A stretch of 64,000 bases of DNA from Desulfosarcina sp. BuS5 (GCF_028752835.1 NZ_CP087952.1:601041-665040), one strand, 5' to 3'; positions 52,192 to 62,247 are shown, counted from the stretch's first letter. A program made the numbers and translations. The notes: generated from the letters alone by a model not told the origin.

Positions 52192-54686
52192 TATTGAGGA
52201 TCATCCTGCATTGGCCTTTTTCTGAGTTTGGTTACCGAGGCAAGCTTGATTTCCTGATCCGGTATGCTGAATATATTCTTTATAACTTCAAGTGGTCTAA
52301 CGGTTTTCCCTGCCCCGGTTTTCAGCGCCATTTTTAATCTTGATGACTCCAGTATTTCGATTGCAGAAACCGATTCTTTCAGGTCTATTTTTTTTTCTCT
52401 TCCCTTGCGGTTTTTTTTAGTAATAATTAATTCGGGTAGATTAAAAAAATAATCCGATTTTTTTTTATCAAAAGAGCCGGATTGTAGAGAGATCATATAT
52501 GTTGTATGGTTATTTTCTTCCCGGTCAGGCCTGGAAGAAGCCAGAACACAGTTATGAACAAGAAGACCTTCGGGCAGTTGGCGGTTTAAATTATTCATAA
52601 CATCCATCGGCTTGATATTACCAGGCACCATCAGATAGACTGATTCGCCCTCGCTCTCCATACCTATAGGGAGCGGATCAGCAAATGAAATTTTGGGCTT
52701 TGGATGAAAACCTTCGGAAAATTTTACAATAATACCGGCGCGCTGTATGGCCCGCATAAATATGTTGGCAAGCTCAAGATGTCCAAAATATTTTGCTGGC
52801 CCAAGTTTTGAATAAGATAACATTATCTTTTTATGAAATGTTTTGTCGCTATTTGTACCGAGCAATCCCTTATCCGCAGGATTGTCGGTGAGAGCATGCG
52901 GCTGTGAAGTATAAACTTTCGGTTTTATATTGATAAAATCGCATACCCCGCAATTGTTGCATTCTTTTAAGCGGCAGTCATCCGTACTCCTGCAGGACAT
53001 GGCTTTTTGTAGTTCATCTTTTAAAAATTCAGTTGATATCCCTGTGTTAATATGATCCCAGGGCAGGGGTTCGTCCATATCTCTTTTGCGGGATGTATAA
53101 TACTCGATATCCTTGCCTGTATCGGATAATGCTTTTTCCCATAAATTGAAATTGAATTTATCGCTCCACCCATCGAAGATACAGCCATTTTTATATGCCG
53201 CGACCAGCAGCTCCGACAGGCTCCGGTCTCCCCTTGACCATAGACCTTCAAGCAGGCTGACTTCAGGGTTTTGCCATTTAAAATTTATTCCCCCGGCTTT
53301 TAGATTATCCTTTAACCAGCTTATGTTATATCTGGATTTTTCCAGGGATATCTGGGGCTCCCATTGAAAAGGGGTATGAGATTTCGGGATAAAAGTCGAT
53401 ACGGAAACATTTATTCTGACTCTTTTTTTTCTTTTACCGGAGCTTTTGGTTAATAAGCTGATTTCATTAGCCAAAGCTACGATCGCCTTGAGGTCATCAT
53501 CGGTTTCCGTAGGGAGGCCTGTCATAAAATAAAGTTTTATACTGCTCCATCCCAACCCGAATGCGTCCAGGACTGTTTTAATAACATCATCCTGGGTAAT
53601 GTTTTTATTGATGACATCCCTTAGTCTTTGGCTCCCTGCTTCAGGTGCGATGGTAAAGCCGGTTTTTCTCACGGTTTTGACAAGCTGCATTAATTCAGGC
53701 GTAAGTGTGTCGGCGCGGAGAGACGGCAAGGATACGGCGATCTTTTGATTTTTATATCTGGTCATCAGGGATTCCATCAGGGGAATAATGCAGCCGTAGT
53801 CGCCTGTGCTTAAAGATAAAAGGGATATATCCTCATATCCGGTTGCTTTCAGGGATGCATCCGACAGAGCAATAAGGTTTTCAGGAGATCGTTCCCGCAC
53901 AGGCCTGTAAATCATGCCGGCCTGGCAGAATCTGCATCCCCTGGTGCATCCCCTGGCAACTTCAAGGCGTAAGCGGTCATGCACGGGCCGGCCATAAGGC
54001 ACAATCGGAGTATCCGGAAAAGGAGCATCATCCAGGCTGCTTATTATAGCTCTTTGAACTGCTTTATTTTTTATAGACGGAATATAAACACCATTGATTT
54101 CAGACCAGGCTTGCAGGATGGAATCCTTATCATCCAGTCCGCCTTCTTTCCATTCCATCCATGCCTGGGACATCTGCATTATGACCTCTTCTCCGTCACC
54201 CACCACTATAGCATCGAATAGGTCCGCAACCGGTTCGGGGTTGCAGGAGCATGGACCGCCGGCAATGAGCAGGGGAAAGGATAGGTCCCTTTCTTTGGCG
54301 AAAAATGGTATCCCTGCCAGATCCAGCATATAGAGAATGTTGGTATAGTTAAGTTCGTACAAAAGGCTGAAACCTATTATGTCAAAACTCTTGAGCGGCC
54401 GGCGCGATTCGAGGGTCATCAGTGGTATGTTGAACGATCTGAGATATCCGCCTAAATCTATCGCCGGAGCAAATACCCTTTCAGCAACAATAGATTCATG
54501 GCTGTTTAATATATTATACAAAATCTGCAGGCCGAAGTGTGATGTTCCGATTTCATACAGATCAGGAAAGGCCAGCGCTATCCTGAGTTTGAGACCATGA
54601 TGATTTTTTTTAATTATATTTGTTTCCGTACCCAGGTACCTGCTGGGCTGCTCCACAAGTGGGAGTATATCGTCAAGATTTTTCAT
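52191..54686 (-). CDS. TIGR03960-type B12-binding radical SAM protein with C-terminal DUF2344
   Basis: The 831-residue protein has an N-terminal B12-binding-type domain (RIALAFPDLYEIGTSHFG, GGPCSCNPEP, VVGDGEEVI), the radical SAM motif C247-x3-C251-x2-C254 (RGCTRGCRFCQAG), and a C-terminal DUF2344 unit (KISFADPLPIGMESEGESVY). It is the full-length fused form. DUF2344 appears as a separate gene in other species. The biochemical role is unknown, but these proteins are often found with ribosome and RNA-modification genes. No operon partner is clear. Confidence 0.88.
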   Translation of the reverse strand: MKNLDDILPLVEQPSRYLGTETNIIKKNHHGLKLRIALAFPDLYEIGTSHFGLQILYNILNSHESIVAERVFAPAIDLGGYLRSFNIPLMTLESRRPLKSFDIIGFSLLYELNYTNILYMLDLAGIPFFAKERDLSFPLLIAGGPCSCNPEPVADLFDAIVVGDGEEVIMQMSQAWMEWKEGGLDDKDSILQAWSEINGVYIPSIKNKAVQRAIISSLDDAPFPDTPIVPYGRPVHDRLRLEVARGCTRGCRFCQAGMIYRPVRERSPENLIALSDASLKATGYEDISLLSLSTGDYGCIIPLMESLMTRYKNQKIAVSLPSLRADTLTPELMQLVKTVRKTGFTIAPEAGSQRLRDVINKNITQDDVIKTVLDAFGLGWSSIKLYFMTGLPTETDDDLKAIVALANEISLLTKSSGKRKKRVRINVSVSTFIPKSHTPFQWEPQISLEKSRYNISWLKDNLKAGGINFKWQNPEVSLLEGLWSRGDRSLSELLVAAYKNGCIFDGWSDKFNFNLWEKALSDTGKDIEYYTSRKRDMDEPLPWDHINTGISTEFLKDELQKAMSCRSTDDCRLKECNNCGVCDFINIKPKVYTSQPHALTDNPADKGLLGTNSDKTFHKKIMLSYSKLGPAKYFGHLELANIFMRAIQRAGIIVKFSEGFHPKPKISFADPLPIGMESEGESVYLMVPGNIKPMDVMNNLNRQLPEGLLVHNCVLASSRPDREENNHTTYMISLQSGSFDKKKSDYFFNLPELIITKKNRKGREKKIDLKESVSAIEILESSRLKMALKTGAGKTVRPLEVIKNIFSIPDQEIKLASVTKLRKRPMQDDPQ

Positions 54687-54768
54687 TTTATTTTATTTTT
54701 TTATAACTAATTCAAATGGCAAGATAAAAAAAACAGAATTTATTCTGTTTGAAGTGTTATTAATTCCT

Positions 54769-54993
54769 TTATTGATTGCCGTATCCGTTTTGGGCGCCGC
54801 AATCGGGGCACTGCCAGGTTATTCCATTACAGGTCATACCCCACTCATTTTCATACATACATACCTGGCAAATGGCGAAACCGCATCGGCAGGTCCAGCA
54901 GAAGGGAGCTTGTTGCCGGCAGCAATGGCAAACCTTGTTCCTGGTGCGGCCTCGTTTTTCTCTATAATCGGTTTTAATATAAGAGTCTCTCAT
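54769..54993 (-). CDS. Small cysteine-rich zinc-ribbon protein
   Basis: The 74-residue protein has CHCC, CWTCRCGFAICQVC, CNGITWQCPDCG clusters, a repeated C-x2-C pattern that points to two zinc sites. AAAAGG lies before ATG 54993. I do not recognise the family. It stands between the radical SAM gene and an IS-end relic. Confidence 0.7.
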   Translation of the reverse strand: MRDSYIKTDYREKRGRTRNKVCHCCRQQAPFCWTCRCGFAICQVCMYENEWGMTCNGITWQCPDCGAQNGYGNQ

Positions 54994-55016
54994 GTTTTAC
55001 CTTTTTTAACAAGTTT

Positions 55017-55042
55017 TGCAAAAACCTAACCGGACACTACTG
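55017..55042. mobile_element. Solo end of the IS4-type element
   Basis: The 26 bases ttgcaaaaacctaaccgg and onwards to cactactg match the right terminus of the element at 45277-46584. No left end or transposase is nearby. It is a remnant of a deleted copy. Confidence 0.85.
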
Positions 55043-55112
55043 AAAAAAATTGTGTTTCGCAAACTGACACTTGTCATAGGTCATTCGACGCTCAATTAGG
55101 AAATTTCCTGTT

Positions 55113-56564
55113 TTAGGTTTTCCTCCAGCGCATCCCCGGATCGTCACGCCGGTCGCTGCGGGAAATCGTTTCAAACGCGCCCAGTAGCACGGACGTCATC
55201 TGGTGCCGGGCCTTTTCGGCCTTGATATCATCGTTGTTGCGCACGTCCTTGAAAAACCGCCCGCAGACCTGCCGGGTTGCCTCGCTCCATTCCGCAGTAA
55301 CCCCGGCCTTGGTTTTTCCGGATGTGCCGGAATCAACGGTATAGTCCCGCCGACCATGGGCCCAGTTGATGATGTGGGAATAGAAGATGAAGGCGCGGTC
55401 CAGCAGAATGTAGAGCAGCTGAATGTTTTCAACGGGTCCCACCTGAATCTGCCGGCCGCCGAGGTGGATGCCCACCACCTGGGTCCGGGCCAGTTTCCGG
55501 CCCCCGCCCAGAGCCGCCCAGCCTGCGCCGGCCAGCCCGCCGATGGCCGAAAAGATACCAAAGGTAAGGCCGTGGGCCGTCAGATCCAGCGCTGCACCCA
55601 TGGCAACGCCGCTCAGACCCGCGGCCGTGATTAGCTGTTTCGGGGTCAGCCCCAGAACCTGCCAGGTTCTATCGCTGAAAAGATCCGTGCGCAGGATCGA
55701 ATAGTCCGGCAGGTCGATGTTGAAGATGTTGTGCTTGAAAAGACGCCGGATTTCCTGGTGCGAAGTTTTTTCAATGCGGGCAATGGCCTGATTGTAGGTT
55801 TCCTGGAGCTGGCTTTTTATTGTTTCCTCGTCGGTCTTTTCGTTGATATTACGGCTGAGACGGTGGGTCAGGGCGTCTGCGAGCATGCGGCAGAGGATGT
55901 CGGCGCTCTGAACATTTCGCCGATACCAGTCCTGTTTGAACGCCTCGATGACGGTCTCCAGGGTCGGCTGCCAGTCCTGGTCAATGCGCTTCAGGGTCTC
56001 GAGAAGATCGATGCGCTCGGCATAGGTGGCTTTGTGGGCGTTAAAAACCCGAACGGCGTTAAAGTGTTTGCGAAATTCGTTTTTCCACTGGTCCAGGTAA
56101 CGGATTTCTTTTTCCTTGCAGTTGATGACCGCCATGCGGGGCCGGCCCGTGAGGCGAAGGACTTCCATCTCGGCCCGGTCCACATTTCTAACCGGCCGGG
56201 CGCCGTCCACCACGTAAATAATCCCGGCACCTTCGGCAATGGGGGCAAAGAGTTCGCAGTCGTCCCTGAAATTGGGATCTTCCAGATGGGTCCGGCGGAA
56301 GGCGGCCGCAATGGCCTCGTCCGGGCCCGAATAGTGTCGCATCCACTCCAGGGTCGAAAGCGGGTTCTGAAACCCCGGGGTATCCACAAAGCCGATGATT
56401 TCCTTGCCATCGATAACCACCGGAAAGCGCCGGCAGAAAAGGGTCTCGCCCGGTATGGGGCTGATGCGCACGGAGTCGTCCTCGGCCAGGGTGGAAACCA
56501 CCGAGGATTTGCCTTCGTTGGGATGCCCGGCAACAGCAAATTCCGGAGTCGATTCATTGATCAT
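55113..56564 (-). CDS. DUF3482-type GTPase with membrane segment
   Basis: From ATG 56564 the protein (483 residues) has the G1 loop GHPNEGKSS (13-21), a G3-like VDTPGFQNP, and a G4-like VINCKEKE in place of the strict NKxD. A DUF3482 C-terminal region follows, with glycine-rich hydrophobic segments (AAGLSGVAMGAALDLTAHG, AIGGLAGAGWAALGG). The longer frame to 56684 lacks a ribosome site and sits inside the next gene. It overlaps the DUF2868 gene by 11 bases. Function is unknown; the pair is conserved in several proteobacteria. Confidence 0.78.
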   Translation of the reverse strand: MINESTPEFAVAGHPNEGKSSVVSTLAEDDSVRISPIPGETLFCRRFPVVIDGKEIIGFVDTPGFQNPLSTLEWMRHYSGPDEAIAAAFRRTHLEDPNFRDDCELFAPIAEGAGIIYVVDGARPVRNVDRAEMEVLRLTGRPRMAVINCKEKEIRYLDQWKNEFRKHFNAVRVFNAHKATYAERIDLLETLKRIDQDWQPTLETVIEAFKQDWYRRNVQSADILCRMLADALTHRLSRNINEKTDEETIKSQLQETYNQAIARIEKTSHQEIRRLFKHNIFNIDLPDYSILRTDLFSDRTWQVLGLTPKQLITAAGLSGVAMGAALDLTAHGLTFGIFSAIGGLAGAGWAALGGGRKLARTQVVGIHLGGRQIQVGPVENIQLLYILLDRAFIFYSHIINWAHGRRDYTVDSGTSGKTKAGVTAEWSEATRQVCGRFFKDVRNNDDIKAEKARHQMTSVLLGAFETISRSDRRDDPGMRWRKT

Positions 56565-58164
56565 GGGGCAGCAGCCTTTCCACGCGTAGGTAGGGATCGC
56601 CAAGGGCTTTGATCTTGCGTTTCCAGATTCGCCAGTCACTATCCCGGACCGTGGTAAAAATAGTTTCGGAATCGGGCTTTCCAATAAGCCCCACCACGAC
56701 CCTGCCCGTATTCCCCAGTCGTTGTCGGAGTTGAATCAGAAACTGAAGCGTCTCCCGAATGGGCGGCTGCCAGGCCTCCTGAAGCACCAGTACGCCGCCG
56801 GGTACTGCATCTTCCCGCTTTGCTTTCAGCGAATCGAGAACCGCCTGATCCTGCTCAAAGCCCGCGCCGATTTTTTTCAGGTCCGTTACCTGCATCCCCA
56901 GTTCCCGGGCCGCAACATCTTCCAGCCCCTCGCAGACATCGAAGATGTCTTCGGGCACCAGGGCTGCGTAATTGCCGCCGGCATCGCCCGGGACCGTCGT
57001 ACAGGGAGTCGCTTCCGCTTCGTCCAAAAGCGGCCCCTTGGGGTCCGAAGCCGGTTGAGACGTTCCGGCGGTACTCACCACCGGGGTGGTCATTCTGCGC
57101 ACAAGGCCGTCGCAGTCCCCGTGGTCGAAACGTAGCTTGGCCAGAAGCCGCCTCTGGACGAAGGCGCCCGATGTCAGCAATATCAGCCGGGGAAGCAGCC
57201 CATAGCAGAACACCGAAAGGCAAAGAAATGGCCACCAGGAGACCAGATCCCGGGTAGCCAGGTGATAAATCCCTTCTTTGAGAATCATCCGGCTTCCCTC
57301 GATCTGCTCCAGACTGGGATAGGCCAATGCCGAGGGCAGAAGTTCGCGCCAGGGTAGGGCAATGGTTCGGGCTACCTGGAAAACCGCATGGGAACCTACC
57401 TGGAAGGTGGACTGCCAGCCAAAGGCCACGTCGGTACCGGTCAGTTTTATCAGGGTCGCGCTCAATAGCCCCGTGTTGAAGCAAAGGGCAAACACCTGCA
57501 CGACAATAAAAACAGGCCAGAAAAAAAGGCTTCCGTAGATCTGCTTCCACCCTCGAAGAAGTCCTGTTGCCGCAGCAAGGGCCTCGCGCTTTCGCCCGTC
57601 ATTTTTTTTAAGTGCCCGTTGCCGGGCCTTTACGAAGGCTCCGGCCAGCATCCGGCTCAGAAGCCGTGCCAGAATGGAGTTTCGGACCAGGGAGCGGCTT
57701 GCCGCCCTGAAACTGAAAACCGCCGCCAGCAGGAAGATAAGCAGGATTTGGGTAAAGACCCCAACACCCAGATACACCGATACGTTCAGGGGTTGCGTGC
57801 CCGAATAATCTAGCAGCGACATGGCCAGACCGATGCCGGATAGGATCCCCAGCAGCGCCGCAACAACCAGGCAAATGCGATTAATTTCCTTATAGATTGC
57901 TCCGGGCGTAGGTCCGCCTTCGCTCTCGCGCCGAACAGCGAGCCAGTTTTTAATCAGGAGACGCCGGGACTCCGGGCGGCCGTCGTTTAGATGCTCGAGC
58001 CGGGTTAGGTAAATGTCGCGCGCCGTCGGGGCAGAGGAGGAGCCGTCGTCATCCGCTTCAGTGTTGGAGTCGCTGAAAAAAAAATACTCCAGATCCATAA
58101 GATCCTGGATACGCCATCGGGCGCTTCCTTTTCCCCGGCCGGTATCGTCTGCTGCTTTCGTCAT
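56554..58164 (-). CDS. DUF2868 membrane protein, partner of the DUF3482 GTPase
   Basis: The 536-residue protein has about four hydrophobic segments (ICLVVAALLGILSGIGLAMS, GVFTQILLIFLLAAVFSF, FVVQVFALCFNTGLLS-like) and a soluble C-terminal half. The DUF2868-DUF3482 pair is a known gene neighbourhood of unknown role, perhaps a membrane-anchored GTPase complex. The codons here are visibly GC-rich: 38 of 60 bases are G or C in 57001-57060, against 25 of 60 in 61801-61860. Confidence 0.78.
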   Translation of the reverse strand: MTKAADDTGRGKGSARWRIQDLMDLEYFFFSDSNTEADDDGSSSAPTARDIYLTRLEHLNDGRPESRRLLIKNWLAVRRESEGGPTPGAIYKEINRICLVVAALLGILSGIGLAMSLLDYSGTQPLNVSVYLGVGVFTQILLIFLLAAVFSFRAASRSLVRNSILARLLSRMLAGAFVKARQRALKKNDGRKREALAAATGLLRGWKQIYGSLFFWPVFIVVQVFALCFNTGLLSATLIKLTGTDVAFGWQSTFQVGSHAVFQVARTIALPWRELLPSALAYPSLEQIEGSRMILKEGIYHLATRDLVSWWPFLCLSVFCYGLLPRLILLTSGAFVQRRLLAKLRFDHGDCDGLVRRMTTPVVSTAGTSQPASDPKGPLLDEAEATPCTTVPGDAGGNYAALVPEDIFDVCEGLEDVAARELGMQVTDLKKIGAGFEQDQAVLDSLKAKREDAVPGGVLVLQEAWQPPIRETLQFLIQLRQRLGNTGRVVVGLIGKPDSETIFTTVRDSDWRIWKRKIKALGDPYLRVERLLPHDQ

Positions 58165-58319
58165 CTCACCTTGCCTGTCTCAGCGGTTAAGGTCCTTCTC
58201 TCTCAGGGTTCCCAAACAGGTTTTCCTGGTAAATTTTTACCCTGGAGGTGCGAATATGTCAAAGAAATAATTGACTTTTACGAACAATGCCGTAAATTAT
58301 CGCGTCGGTTTTGGGCGTC

Positions 58320-58371
58320 GGCTGTATTTGCCTTAAGGATCGCAACCATGCAAAATACAGCAAATACAGCC
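58320..58371 (+). promoter_or_regulatory. 12-bp inverted repeat around the transposase start codon
   Basis: GGCTGTATTTGC (58320-58331) and GCAAATACAGCC (58360-58371) are exact inverse copies. The AAGGAT ribosome site and ATG 58348 lie in the loop of this hairpin. It may limit translation of transcripts that enter from outside. Confidence 0.6.
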
Positions 58372-59382
58372 CTAACATTTTTTTGTCCCAGGAAAAGCTG
58401 CAAATGTTATCAATCAACCGAGAACAAAATCACCAAGGATGGAGTTTACATAACAAAATCCGATTTTGAGCCAAGACAAATGTTTTACTGCAATGGTGGC
58501 AAACATAGATTCTCAGAAACAGGATATTCCGATCTTTTTGGAAAGCATGGCAGTTTTAAAGAATATGAGCAAACGGCAAAGCTAAACTCTTACGGCCTTG
58601 GCACTGATGCAATTGCCGATGTACTTCAAAAAGATCGAAGGACAATTGAACAACGGCAAAAAGCTATTGGACAAAAAGGCCAGCAATTTCACCTATTTCT
58701 TTGTTTTACTATCGGACTTACCATTGTATTTCTCCAAATGGATGAACTATGGTCTTACCTTAAAAATAAAAGTCAACAATTATGGGTTTTTATCGCTCTT
58801 GAATCAACAACAAAATTCTGGATCGGTTTCGAGTTGGGTTCAAGAACAACTTACACTGCAAACCGTTTAGTAAAGGGCGTTAAAAAGTTGGGCAAATGGG
58901 GAAAAGATAATATATTAAAGGTCGCTACAGATAAATTAGCGGCTTACAAAAATGCGCTCGAAAACATTATGTCTGAGATTCCTTATGCTTACCTGCAAAT
59001 TGTTAAGCGCCGCATAAAGCGTAGGCTTGTAACAGTTAAAAAATATTTTGTGAAAGGTACTGTAAAAGATTTCCCCGGAAAAAGCCAAAACACCTCATTT
59101 ATTGAGAGACTGAACCTTACCCTGAGGCAACATATCTCCTATCTTCAGAGAAAAACCCTGGGGTATTGCAAGAACAAGCTGAATTTTAGTAATGTAATGT
59201 GGATTAACTTATTCAACTATAATTACATACAATTTCATAAGAGCTTACGAATACGAATTAACAATGAAAACGAGAAATTTATAAAAAAGTATAACCATAA
59301 TACACCAGCAATGCAGATGGGACTTACGAATTCTCCACTAAACTGGAGATATCTCATTACAGTCCCAATACCTTGTAAGTAG
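58348..59382 (+). CDS. IS1-like transposase
   Basis: The 344-residue protein has an N-terminal zinc-finger-like region (CPRKSCKCYQ, CNGGKHRFS) and a DDE core with LQMDELWSYLKNKSQQLWVF, the residues ELGSRTT and the E-end segment RLNLTLRQHISYLQRKT. The family is the IS1 type with a single frame. It is intact. A longer frame to 58171 has no start signal. It separates the DUF2868 pair from a transposase pseudogene. Confidence 0.86.
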   Translation: MQNTANTALTFFCPRKSCKCYQSTENKITKDGVYITKSDFEPRQMFYCNGGKHRFSETGYSDLFGKHGSFKEYEQTAKLNSYGLGTDAIADVLQKDRRTIEQRQKAIGQKGQQFHLFLCFTIGLTIVFLQMDELWSYLKNKSQQLWVFIALESTTKFWIGFELGSRTTYTANRLVKGVKKLGKWGKDNILKVATDKLAAYKNALENIMSEIPYAYLQIVKRRIKRRLVTVKKYFVKGTVKDFPGKSQNTSFIERLNLTLRQHISYLQRKTLGYCKNKLNFSNVMWINLFNYNYIQFHKSLRIRINNENEKFIKKYNHNTPAMQMGLTNSPLNWRYLITVPIPCK

Positions 59383-59389
59383 CTGATTT

Positions 59390-59995
59390 TTCGAACCTGC
59401 ATTGTTTTGTAGGGACTACCGATTTTCGGGAAAAGTCCCTGTTTGGCCAATTGTTGAATGCAGCGATTGAAAAAATTTTCAATTTTTCTGGGGGAAATCC
59501 TGACAATGTGTTTGGCAACCGTATCGACACATAAAGCACCTCTGAATGCAGGCACATAAGTCTTGCGAAGTTTTTCGCCCCGCTTACAGCTGCCATTTTT
59601 TACCTGATATGCATTGAAGCCGCACATGCTCATAAGGAGTTCATCAGTGAGCAATAAATCGGTTATTTGATCCATTTTTTTAATGGATCCGACGACTTTC
59701 ATTAAGTAAACAAGAAGTATCTGCGCAAAAGGGACATTTTTTTTTATTGATTTTTTGGATCAAGGTGTTTCAGAAAAGGAAATACTTCAATGCCCTGCAG
59801 ATAATTGAAGAAGGAATCAAACAAGGTAGCCTCATCCATGGCATAGACCACGTCCATTTCGTGGCGATGAAAAAGGTAGTCTGCAACCTTGCCGTCATTC
59901 CGCTCTGCGGTGTGCCAAAAAAGTCGTTTACAGAGTGTGTCTTGTAATTGTTCCCTCGAAGCCATGCAAAATATTAAACACAAATCGGAGGGCAT
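59390..59995 (-). pseudogene. Fragment of another DDE transposase, frameshifted and truncated
   Basis: Two frames give one continuous homologous protein: LQDTLCKRLFWHTAERNDGK to FFNYLQGIEVFPFLKHLDPKNQ (59995-59744), then, after a run of nine A residues that shifts the frame, KNVPFAQILLVYLMKVVGSI and DQITDLLLTDELLMSMCGFN to ENFFNRCIQQLAKQGLFPK. It ends near 59420, where the IS1-like element lies. Only the N-terminal half is left. Confidence 0.72.
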
Positions 59996-60489
59996 GTCAA
60001 ATGGGGGTCGTCAAACCCTCAATAATTCCAAGTAGTTATGGACGATTTTTTATTTGACGCATACCCCTCCCTGGTTTGTATATGATTGTGCACTCACGCC
60101 CTCCTGAGCGCCTGAGAACAGCATTGTATGGCAAATTAAAAAACGCGGTGCAAAATCAATATGTTGAATTTTTTTTAAAAAAATGCAATTTTTTTCGATC
60201 CTTATATCGGAGTTTTAGTTACTTCTCAGCAATTCTAATTATGGTATATTTTTATCTATATATAGATTATGAAGCATAGCGTTGCTACAATATGATGTGC
60301 CACAACCTTCCAAAATTAGAATTGCTGCTGTCGAGTTAAACATCAATTGCCAGATGTCGCCGGACAAGAAGTTCTTCTTGAATATTCCAATCAACTGTAT
60401 TTACAAGCGAATCAGATCGACGAACCAGACGCTTGAGAGGGACTGGGCAGGGTCGCGCCGCTTTTGAAAGGCAGTCTTTAATAGATAAT
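59996..60489. other. Spacer of about 490 bases with no supported gene
   Basis: The frames at 60076-60279 and 60282-60467 have no start signals and are not recognised. A possible relic is LPDVAGQEVLLEYSNQLYLQ near 60340-60435, just before the antitoxin fragment, but I cannot identify it. Confidence 0.45.
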
Positions 60490-60654
60490 ATGCCAACGCT
60501 TCCACTTGAACAAATGACGATCAAGGAGAAGCTACAGGTCATGGAAGAGTTTTGGAGTGATCTTTGTTGTAATCAAAACTATATTCCGGTTCCTCAATGG
60601 CTTGATGCATACATTCCCAGGCAGAGCCTGGGAATGTATGCAAATGGGTAAGGA
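60490..60654 (+). pseudogene. Truncated addiction-module antitoxin
   Basis: ATG 60490 starts MPTLPLEQMTIKEKLQVMEE, then FWSDLCCNQNYIPVPQWLDA, the N-terminal two-thirds of an addiction-module antitoxin. The frame then runs into a palindrome (GCATACATTCCCAGG with inverse CCTGGGAATGTATGC, 60606-60640) and stops at about 60651. No toxin follows. Confidence 0.62.
60606..60640. repeat. REP-type palindrome
   Basis: GCATACATTCCCAGG and its exact inverse CCTGGGAATGTATGC are separated by a five-base spacer CAGAG. Related hairpins with CCCACGCTCCAGCGTGGG or CCCATGCTCCGGCATGGG cores are at 25377-25394 and 23137-23154. Confidence 0.65.
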
Positions 60655-60702
60655 TAAACAGATAACCCATTGAAATTATTTATGTTACAATCTATCCCCC
60701 CG

Positions 60703-62247
60703 TCACACCGGGTTTGCAGACATATAGGAATTATTGGATAAATTTGTCGCCATATTTTCTTTATAGCCGCCTGCATTAGCTGCTGTACTATCAGCGACCT
60801 TGAATATCCCAGCGGTTGCGGCCAGCTCTTCGGCTCGCGCGGCATTCTGTTGAACTACCTGGTCCATTTCAGACATACCCTTACTTGTTTGGGAAATACC
60901 CTCGGCCTGTTCGTTTGATGCTACTGTTATCTCATTCACTAATGCCCCAACTTTTTGGGCATGTTCCTTCACCTTGGAAAACTGCTCATTGGTACTCAAA
61001 GCCAGAGAAGCTCCATTGCTGACCTTTTTGGCGGTTTCATCAATAAGCGCACTCGTCCCTTTGGCTGCCTCAGCAGACCTCAGGGCAAGGTTTCTCACCT
61101 CCTCCGCCACCACGGCAAACCCGGCCCCTGCTTCTCCTGCCCTTGCTGCTTCGACCGCAGCGTTTAATGCCAGCAGGTTGGTCTGAAAAGCAATCTCATC
61201 AATTGTCTTGACGATATTCTGGGTCTCATCGCTTGCCCTTGAAATAGCATCCATGGATTTGGTAAGCTGGTCCATGGAGCCGGCGGCCTCTGTAACCACC
61301 AGGACAACGTTATTCGTCAATTTGTCGGCCTGGCCTGCGTTGTCGGCATTCTGCTTGCTCATAGAGGATATCTCCTCAAGCGCTGCGGATGTCTCTTCCA
61401 CAGCAGCCGCCTGTTCTGATGCGCCTTCGGCAACCTGTTGAGAGACTTCTATCACCTGGCCGATGTTCTCTCCCATTTTTTCGCATATAGCATTCATGGA
61501 GTCCATTAGTTGCCCGATTTCATCAGCCTGATCAACTTGAATTCTTCCGCTCAGATCTCCATTTGCAATATGTTCTGCAAAAGCCTTGGCTTCTGTTGCC
61601 GGGATTATTATCATCCGGGCGATATAAAACATACACAGTCCTGTAAGTGCAAGGAACACTATTGCAAGGGTAATCATCAATTTCTTGGTGAAGATTCCTG
61701 CACCGTATACAATAGGGGCAAATTTACAGCTATTAACGGTAATCTGGCGCACAGCTTCAGTAAATTCCCGTTTAAACTGCTCAAGCCCTATAGAATTGTT
61801 CCTGAAACTGTCTATTACATTTTTAACTACTCCGCAGTCCTTGATATCCTTTGCCGATGCATCGAAGGCCCCGCCAAATCCGAACCAGGTAAACAGAGCC
61901 TCCTCTAAAAAATTTGTATCATCAAAGACGGCAACCGGCTGTTTCAGCGTATTTTCCAATAATTGCCGTACTCCCATACTTTGTGGCGCATCAGCTTCCC
62001 GGTTGAGCAGATCTTCCGCCCTGACCAAGGCACCCTTTGAACCCTCTTCCATGAGGGATACATATTCCTGTGCTCTGAAATAAAGAAGCGTGGAATACTC
62101 AATGTGATCTCTTTCAATTTTTTGAAGGTGATTTGCCTTGTCGATCTCCATCATTCCCCAGATGGAAATAATTGCTGTCAACAGAAGCATTAATCCGGCG
62201 CACATAAATTTTGCCTTCAGTGTTAAATTTTTGACTATGTTGCCCAT
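60703..62247 (-). CDS. Methyl-accepting chemotaxis protein
   Basis: The 514-residue protein has an N-terminal span ([20 protein letters not shown]), a ~150-residue periplasmic sensor, a second span ([20 protein letters not shown]), a HAMP linker and a long cytoplasmic coiled coil with the signalling hairpin ([26 protein letters not shown] region). The ligand is unknown. The start is ATG 62247 preceded by GGGGAGG. It stands alone, with no chemotaxis neighbours. Confidence 0.95.
   Translation of the reverse strand: MGNIVKNLTLKAKFMCAGLMLLLTAIISIWGMMEIDKANHLQKIERDHIEYSTLLYFRAQEYVSLMEEGSKGALVRAEDLLNREADAPQSMGVRQLLENTLKQPVAVFDDTNFLEEALFTWFGFGGAFDASAKDIKDCGVVKNVIDSFRNNSIGLEQFKREFTEAVRQITVNSCKFAPIVYGAGIFTKKLMITLAIVFLALTGLCMFYIARMIIIPATEAKAFAEHIANGDLSGRIQVDQADEIGQLMDSMNAICEKMGENIGQVIEVSQQVAEGASEQAAAVEETSAALEEISSMSKQNADNAGQADKLTNNVVLVVTEAAGSMDQLTKSMDAISRASDETQNIVKTIDEIAFQTNLLALNAAVEAARAGEAGAGFAVVAEEVRNLALRSAEAAKGTSALIDETAKKVSNGASLALSTNEQFSKVKEHAQKVGALVNEITVASNEQAEGISQTSKGMSEMDQVVQQNAARAEELAATAGIFKVADSTAANAGGYKENMATNLSNNSYMSANPV

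Noticed and set aside
55203-57257. Several long plus-strand frames opposite the DUF3482/DUF2868 genes, including one of 293 residues at 55731-56612
   Set aside because: They are antisense shadows in a GC-rich region with few stop codons. They have no ribosome sites and no recognisable domains, while the minus-strand frames carry clear GTPase motifs.
60076-60279. A 67-residue plus-strand frame and its neighbour at 60282
   Set aside because: No ribosome site, low-complexity hydrophobic tail, and no recognisable family.
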